DNA from: Palsa-504 sp963790065
Lineage (GTDB): Bacteria > Actinomycetota > Actinomycetes > Streptosporangiales > Streptosporangiaceae
Length of the DNA: 64,000 nt
Assembly (NCBI GenBank): GCA_963790065.1
Contig: CAWBNK010000003.1
Location: 1-64,000, forward strand
Direction of reading: 5' to 3'
A model generated the notes under the pieces. It did no database searches. It was not told where the DNA came from and worked only from the letters and a program-made list of their open reading frames with translations. A program made the translations under genes and the position numbers. Positions 55,083 through 64,000 of this stretch are shown piece after piece (position 1 is the first letter of the stretch; each line of letters starts with the position of its first letter).

Positions 55083-56463
55083 ATGCGCGGCGACGAGCTG
55101 CGCGCTATCAGCCTGTTCGGCGGCATGGCCGACGATCAGCTCGCGGAACTGGCCGAGGGCGGTACCGAGGTTCGCATCGAGCCCGGCGTCGAGCTGTTCC
55201 ATGAGGGTGAGCAGGCGGACTTCTGGTGGGTGCTCATCGACGGTGCTATCGACCTGCTGCGCCGTATCGGTCCTGAGGACACCATGGTGGGCAGGATGGA
55301 TGTGCCGGGCCGGTGGGCCGGGGGGTTCCGCGCCTGGGACGAGCAGGGCGTCTACCTGGCGACCGGCCGGGGAGCCACCGGCGGCCGGGTGCTCCGGGTG
55401 CCAGCGGACGTGCTGAGTGAGAAGGTCAACGCCTGGTTCCCGTTCGGCGGGCATCTCATCCAAGGGCTGTACCGCACCGCCCGGTCCATTGAGGCGACGG
55501 CCCGGCAGCGGGAGTCCCTGGTCGCCCTGGGCACGCTCGCCGCTGGTTTCGCGCACGAGGTCAACAACCCGGCGGCGGCCGCCTCCCGGGCCGTCGACGC
55601 GCTCGATGACGCCTGCCAGACGCTTCTGTCCTCGCTGAGCCTGCTAGCCCGTGACGAGATCTCGGCGCATCAGTTCACCGAGCTCGATACGCTGCGCCGC
55701 GAGATCGAGCCGGGCGCGATGATCCAGGACCCGCTGGCCCTAGCCGACCACGAGGACGACCCTGTCCACGTGGCTGGCCCGGCACGGCGTCGCTCGCGAC
55801 TGGGACATCGCCCCGCCGCTCGCTGCCGCCGGGGTCGATCTCGCCTGGTGCGAGCGGGCGGCGACGGCGCTGGCAGGATCGGCCCTGGAACCGGGGCTGG
55901 AGTGGGTGGCGAGCACGTTCTCCATCGCCGCCTTGCTGTCGGAGATGAAGGAGTCGACCCAGCGCATCTCCGGGCTCGTCGCCGCCATCAAGTCGTACTC
56001 GCAGATGGACCGGGCCTCGATACAGCGGATCGAGGTGACCGATGGCATCGACAGTGCCCTGGCCATGCTCGGGTCCAAGCTCGGTGACGGTATCGCGGTC
56101 GTACGTGACTACAGTGCCGGCGTCCCCCGGATCCAGGCTTACCCCGGCGAGCTCAACCAGGTGTGGACCAGTCTCATCGACAACGCGCTCGACGCGATGA
56201 ACGGCGCAGGGACACTCCGGCTAGTGACCCGGGTCGAGGAGGACGACGTCGTCGTGGAGGTCGGCGACACCGGACCTGGTATGCCACCGCAGGTAGCATC
56301 ACGCGCGTTCGACGCCTTCTACACGACCAAGGACACGGGCAAAGGCCCTGGCCTCGGCCTGGACATCGCGCGGCGCACCGTCGTGGAGCGGCACGGCGGG
56401 CTCATCACCATCGACTCCCAGCCGGGGAACACGGTGCTGCGGGTCCGCCTGCCCATCCGCTTA
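55083..56463 (+). CDS. Histidine kinase with N-terminal cyclic-nucleotide-binding domain (one or two frameshifts)
   Basis: ATG 55083 (GTG 55080 possible). Residues 1-125 are a cNMP-binding barrel: ISLFGGMADDQLAELAEGGT, VELFHEGEQADFWWVLIDG. The kinase part has the H-box LAAGFAHEVNNPAAAASRAV, of the HExNNP type. A shift near 55760 joins DPLALADHEDD to STWLARHGVARDWDIAPPL. Then come ISGLVAAIKSYSQMDRAS, NQVWTSLIDNALDAMNGAG, VGDTGPGMPPQ and KGPGLGLDIARRTV. In this frame no stop appears until far inside lgt; a TAG at 56461-56463 one frame over probably marks the true end. There is no membrane segment, so it is a cytoplasmic sensor. No response regulator is adjacent. Confidence 0.75.
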
Positions 56464-56567
56464 GCCGAGGGGGTGGCCCGGGACGACCGGCCGGCCGCGG
56501 CGGAGTCCAGGCAGCCGCCGATCCCGCCACCAGCGCCACTGCGCGTCGGCCGGGTCCTCCGCGCCGG

Positions 56568-57555
56568 TCACGGCTCGGAGGCGGCCTGTTCGGAGTCCCT
56601 GGCTTCCCGGGGGCCATCCTCGGCTGACGAGTCGTCGGGGGAACTCCCGGTCTCTGCGTCCTCGGCCGGTCCGGCATCACCAGGCGGCGCGGCATCACCC
56701 GGCGGGGCCGCGCCGGCATCGGCGGGAGCGACCGCCGCGACGGGATCGGGCACGGCGCTGGCTGCGGTAGAACCAGACCGCGCCGATCACCGCCAGCACG
56801 GAGGCGATGTACAGGTTGAGGCGCAGGCCGAAGATGTACACCGAGGAGTCGATCCGCAGCGATTCCTCGAAGATCCGGTACGCCGAATAGCCGAAGACGT
56901 ACAGCGCGAACAGGCCGGGCGGCTTGATCTTGCGGTGGTGACCGAGCCAGACGAGCGCGGCCGCCCAGGCGAAGTCGAAGATCAGCTCGTAAAGGAAGGT
57001 CGGCTGGAAGGTAGCGAAGTGCAGGTCGGCGGCGGGGATCCCGCCGGACACGCGGTACTGGTAGGGGATCTCCAGCCCCCAGGGCAGCGACGTCGGCCGG
57101 CCGAAAAGCTCCTTGTTGAAGTAGTTCCCGATCCGCCCGATGCCCTGCGCCACCAGCAGCGCGGGGGCCACCGCGTCCATGAACAGGGCCGGGTTCACGC
57201 CGTGCTTGCGCAGCCGCCAGATGCTGACCACGGCGGCGAGGAAGATCCCGCCCCAGATGCCCAGCCCGCCGTCCCACACCGCGAACACGCCGTACCACAC
57301 GTGCGGGACGTCCATCGGCGTGGTGATGTCGAAGTAGATCCGGCCGCCGATGATCCCGGCCGGGACGCCCCACAGCGCGATGTCGCCGACCAGGTCGGGG
57401 TCGCCGCCGACGGCGCGCCACCGCCGCCGGGTGATGATGATCGCCGCGGCGATGCCGACCAGGTACATCAGGGCATAGAAGTGAATGACCAGCGGGCCGA
57501 TGTGAAAGCTGTTGATCGGCGGGCTGGGAAGGTACGTCGGCATCGCCATTGCCAT
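56568..57555 (-). CDS. lgt: Prolipoprotein diacylglyceryl transferase (one frameshift in the tail)
   Basis: The catalytic membrane body is intact (about 265 residues): FHIGPLVIHFYALMYLVGIA, GRIYFDITTPM, the family signature around AQGIGRIGNYFNKELFGRP, and LYELIFDFAWAAALVWLG. It adds diacylglycerol to the lipobox Cys of prolipoproteins. Near 56755 a shift leads into a Pro/Ala/Asp/Glu-rich tail (VPDPVAAVAPADAG to EQAASEP) ending at 56568; without the shift the frame ends at 56695. Such acidic tails are common in actinobacterial Lgt. lnt in this window acts in the next lipoprotein modification step. Confidence 0.9.
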
Positions 57556-57564
57556 AGGCCGAGA

Positions 57565-59654
<2,090 letters not shown>

Positions 59655-59761
59655 GGCAGCTCCTTGTGATGCCCAGTATGCCCGTTATTCGGAGCCCGCT
59701 GATCGGCGGGCAGCCCGTCCGGCGAATGGTCAGGACACTGTCGGCCTGTGGTCAGGAAATG

Positions 59762-60779
59762 CTATGGGATCAGCACGGCGGCACCGTCGAAGGCGCCGGC
59801 CTTCAGGTCTCGCAGGGCCTGGTCGGCGGCGTCCAGCGGATACGGGTGGACGGTGACGGCCAGCCTGTGCTCCGCCGCGAAGCCGAGGAACTCCCGGGCG
59901 TCCGCCCTGGTGTTAGAGGTGACGCTGCGCAGCTGGCGCTCCTGGAACAGGTGCCGTTCGTAGTTGAGCGGCGGGATGTCGGTCAGGTGAATGCCCGCGA
60001 TGGCCAGGGTGCCGCCGCGGTCCAGGGCCGCCAGCGCGGGCAGCACGAGGTCCCCGACGGGCGCGAACAAGATCGCGGCGTCCAGCGGTTCCGGCGGCAT
60101 GTCCGCCGCGTCCCCGGCCGAGGCGGCGCCGAGCTCGAGCGCCAGCCGCCGGGCCTGCTCGCCGCGGGTCAGCACGTGCACCGTGGCGCCGCCGGCCAGG
60201 GCCACCTGGGCGGCCAGGTGCGCGCTGCCGCCGAAGCCGTACAGGCCCAGGCGGCCGCCGGGCGGCAGTTCGGCCCGCTTCAGCGCGCGGTACCCGATGA
60301 TGCCCGCGCACAGCAGCGGAGCCAGTTCGGCGTCGGAGTACCCGGCCGGAAGCCGGTGCGCGTACGCCGCGGGCACCGTCATGTACTCGGCGTACCCGCC
60401 GTCGGCGTCCCAGCCGGTGTACAGCGAGCGCGGGCACAGGTTCTCCGCGCTCCGCAGGCAGTAGGGGCATTCCCCGTCGGTCCAGCGCAGCCAGGCCGCC
60501 CCGGCGCGGTCCCCGGTCGCGAAGCCCGACCGCCGCGGCCCCTTCGCCGACGGCCGCCACCTCGCCGACGACCTCGTGGCCGGGCGTCACGCCAGGGGGT
60601 GTGGGCCGGTGCGGCGGCAGGTCGCCCTCGGTCACGTGCAGGTCGGTGCGGCAGACGCCGCAGGCCAGGACCCGCAGCAGCAGCTCGCCGGGCCCCGGCC
60701 GGGGTATGTCGTCCTCGGTGTGCAGGCGCAGCGGGTGGCCGGTCACCGGCCCGGGCGCCTCAACATGCCAGGCACGCAT
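59762..60779 (-). CDS. Zinc-dependent alcohol dehydrogenase (one frameshift)
   Basis: About 340 residues of the medium-chain dehydrogenase family. The N-terminal part has the catalytic zinc region LLRVLACGVCRTDLHVTEGD and GVTPGHEVVGEVAAVGEG. After a shift near 60528 the sequence FATGDRAGAAWLRWTDGE and CPYCLRSAENLC (structural zinc cysteines) follows, then GGYAEYMTVPAAYAHRLP, PLLCAGIIGYRALKRA, and the NAD(P) loop LGLYGFGGSAHLAAQVAL. It oxidises alcohols or reduces aldehydes. It is on the same strand as ftsH but over 100 bp upstream. The Rossmann domain suggests NAD(H) or NADP(H); which is not settled. Confidence 0.87.
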
Positions 60780-61144
60780 ACCGGCACGTTACTCCGGCCG
60801 GGGCCCGCCGCCGCCCCGGCCCGGCCGCCGCCCCCGGGCACCGTCACGCCCGCGCGGGGTCCGCTCAGCCCTGGCGCGGCTCACTCGTCACGGGAAACCC
60901 TGGGAGCTCCTGAGGATCTCCCGGCAGCCGTTGAACCTGGGCCACCGCTCATACGTATTACTCAGCAGAATCCCGGTACCGACCCAGTGTTCGGGGTTCT
61001 AATGATTTGCGCTGGTAATGACCCTGCTGCCAGAATCGGGACCATCACCTCAGTGTACGGGGCACTGGGGTGCCGTCCCGGTTCGGCGGCGCGCGGAAGG
61101 TTTGTCGGGCCGCTGACGTTAACGGGACAGGGTTGGAGAAGCAC
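60780..61144. other. Intergenic region between divergent adh and STAS genes
   Basis: This stretch holds no recognisable gene. It must contain the promoters of both divergent units. The first 120 bp are extremely GC-rich; from about 60940 the sequence becomes more mixed (CATACGTATTACTC), where the STAS gene promoter probably lies. Confidence 0.4.
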
Positions 61145-61600
61145 GTGATCATTCGTCCACTGAACCGCGTCAATGTTGCCGCGGCAGTGCCAGACGGGGG
61201 AAGTGATGCAGCCATGACCGCAAAGCGCATGGTGCCGGTTCAGGCGCAGCGTGTGGAGCCCGCTCAGCTTGAGCTTTCCTGCCAGACGGGCGCGAACGGA
61301 TACCAGATCGTCAGTGTGACCGGCGAACTCGACATCGCCACCGCCGAACAGGCCTACTCCTACATCAGCGAGGTCATCGACGGTCGGCCGGCGCCGGTCA
61401 CCGTGGACCTGTCCGGCCTGACCTTCTGCGACGCCTCGGGGCTCGGGGCGCTGGCCAGGGTCGCGCGTCACGCGCGGCAGGCCGGCCGCCAGCTCATGCT
61501 CGCGTCGGCCCGGCCGTCGCTGATGAAGATCATGCGGATTACCGGCCTGGATCGAGCCTTCCCCGAGCTGCACCCGTCAGCGCACGCGTACTCCGCGTGA
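61145..61600 (+). CDS. STAS-domain anti-sigma factor antagonist
   Basis: A 151-residue protein from GTG 61145 (GGAG at 6-nt spacing), or 128 from ATG 61214. The STAS domain spans the last 110 residues: LELSCQTGANGYQIVSVTGE, LDIATAEQAYSYISEVI, and the phosphorylation loop VDLSGLTFCDASGLGALARV, where the Ser of DASG is the site used by SpoIIAA/RsbV-type switches. It would bind an RsbW-like kinase and free a sigma factor. No partner kinase is adjacent; the HTH protein at 4121 has only a weak anti-sigma-like region. Confidence 0.88.
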   Translation: MIIRPLNRVNVAAAVPDGGSDAAMTAKRMVPVQAQRVEPAQLELSCQTGANGYQIVSVTGELDIATAEQAYSYISEVIDGRPAPVTVDLSGLTFCDASGLGALARVARHARQAGRQLMLASARPSLMKIMRITGLDRAFPELHPSAHAYSA

Positions 61601-61723
61601 CCTACCTAACTTAATCCCGCCAGATCTGTGGCTCGTGACCATGGAGGATGCTGGCTGCTAGCGTTAAATTTGGAGTGCTTCCGGCGTTAAATCTGACATC
61701 ACGCGCAAGCGGAGGGACTCCCC

Positions 61724-63865
<2,142 letters not shown>

Positions 63866-63878
63866 TTAAACCTCTGTC

Positions 63879-63922
63879 CGCGTGCGGCGGGCCGCCTGAA
63901 ATCAGGTGGCCCGCCGCACGCG
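63879..63922 (+). terminator. Terminator of acs
   Basis: A 19-bp stem with one G-U pair, CGCGTGCGGCGGGCCGCCT against AGGTGGCCCGCCGCACGCG, loop GAAATC, 13 bp after the stop. A T-rich stretch (TTCTGCTCTTATTT) follows. The remaining 78 bases to the window end show nothing else. Confidence 0.85.
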
Positions 63923-64000
63923 TTCTGCTCTTATTTCGGCCGAACGGGCCGTGGTGCGTGCCCCGCGCCACGTTTTCCCGATGGGTGGCTAAAGTCATCC

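Overview
This is a high-GC actinobacterial chromosome segment. The evidence is strong GC3 bias, GTG/TTG starts, many GTGA/ATGA overlaps, GGAGG ribosome-binding sites and Actinomycetota-type gene families. No rRNA, tRNA, CRISPR array or intact insertion sequence was seen. The species cannot be named from the sequence; a soil actinomycete that scavenges trace gases is the best reading.

Layout. 1-4.7 kb: the end of an arsenite methyltransferase gene, a GAP-family membrane protein, an alkylsulfatase, a YceI protein and an unusual HTH regulator. 5.2-12.9 kb: an actinobacterial high-affinity group 1h [NiFe]-hydrogenase operon (hhyS, hhyL, a NifU-like protein, DUF5947, DUF6084, a 435-residue protein, a maturation protease, the DUF6893 microprotein, a small glycine-rich protein, hypA). 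12.9-16.7 kb: an EamA exporter-MFS exporter-proA operon on the minus strand. 16.9-26 kb: envelope genes (lnt, two L,D-transpeptidases, an unknown secreted protein), a thiolase and a cold-shock protein. 26-28.9 kb: two glycosyltransferase-type genes divergent from a sugar epimerase gene. 29-31.7 kb: a decayed zone with a transposase tail, a truncated paralogue and a broken phosphoesterase. 31.8-34.2 kb: a two-component system and a repeat region containing a T21A32 tract. 34.2-39.1 kb: a methyltransferase/mannosyltransferase-like frame, a Tyr/Gly-rich membrane protein and a Tat-exported molybdopterin oxidoreductase. 39.2-45.2 kb: the coxMSLDE operon for form I aerobic CO dehydrogenase. 45.3-50.4 kb: cytosine deaminase, YbaK, a DrrAB-type ABC exporter with a divergent TetR gene, and a third L,D-transpeptidase. 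50.4-53.5 kb: molybdate uptake (mop, modA, modBC). 53.7-64 kb: a truncated aldehyde dehydrogenase, a cNMP-domain histidine kinase, lgt, ftsH, an alcohol dehydrogenase, a STAS protein and acs.

How it works together. The hydrogenase and CO dehydrogenase would feed electrons from atmospheric H2 and CO into respiration. The Mod transporter would supply molybdenum for CoxL and the sulfite-oxidase-like enzyme. lgt, lnt, the lipoproteins and the L,D-transpeptidases serve the envelope.

Caveat. Over 20 conserved genes or gene parts are split by apparent 1-2 nt indels while both flanks stay conserved. This looks like base-level sequence error rather than mass gene decay. Such genes are listed over their full extent, with the approximate break stated.
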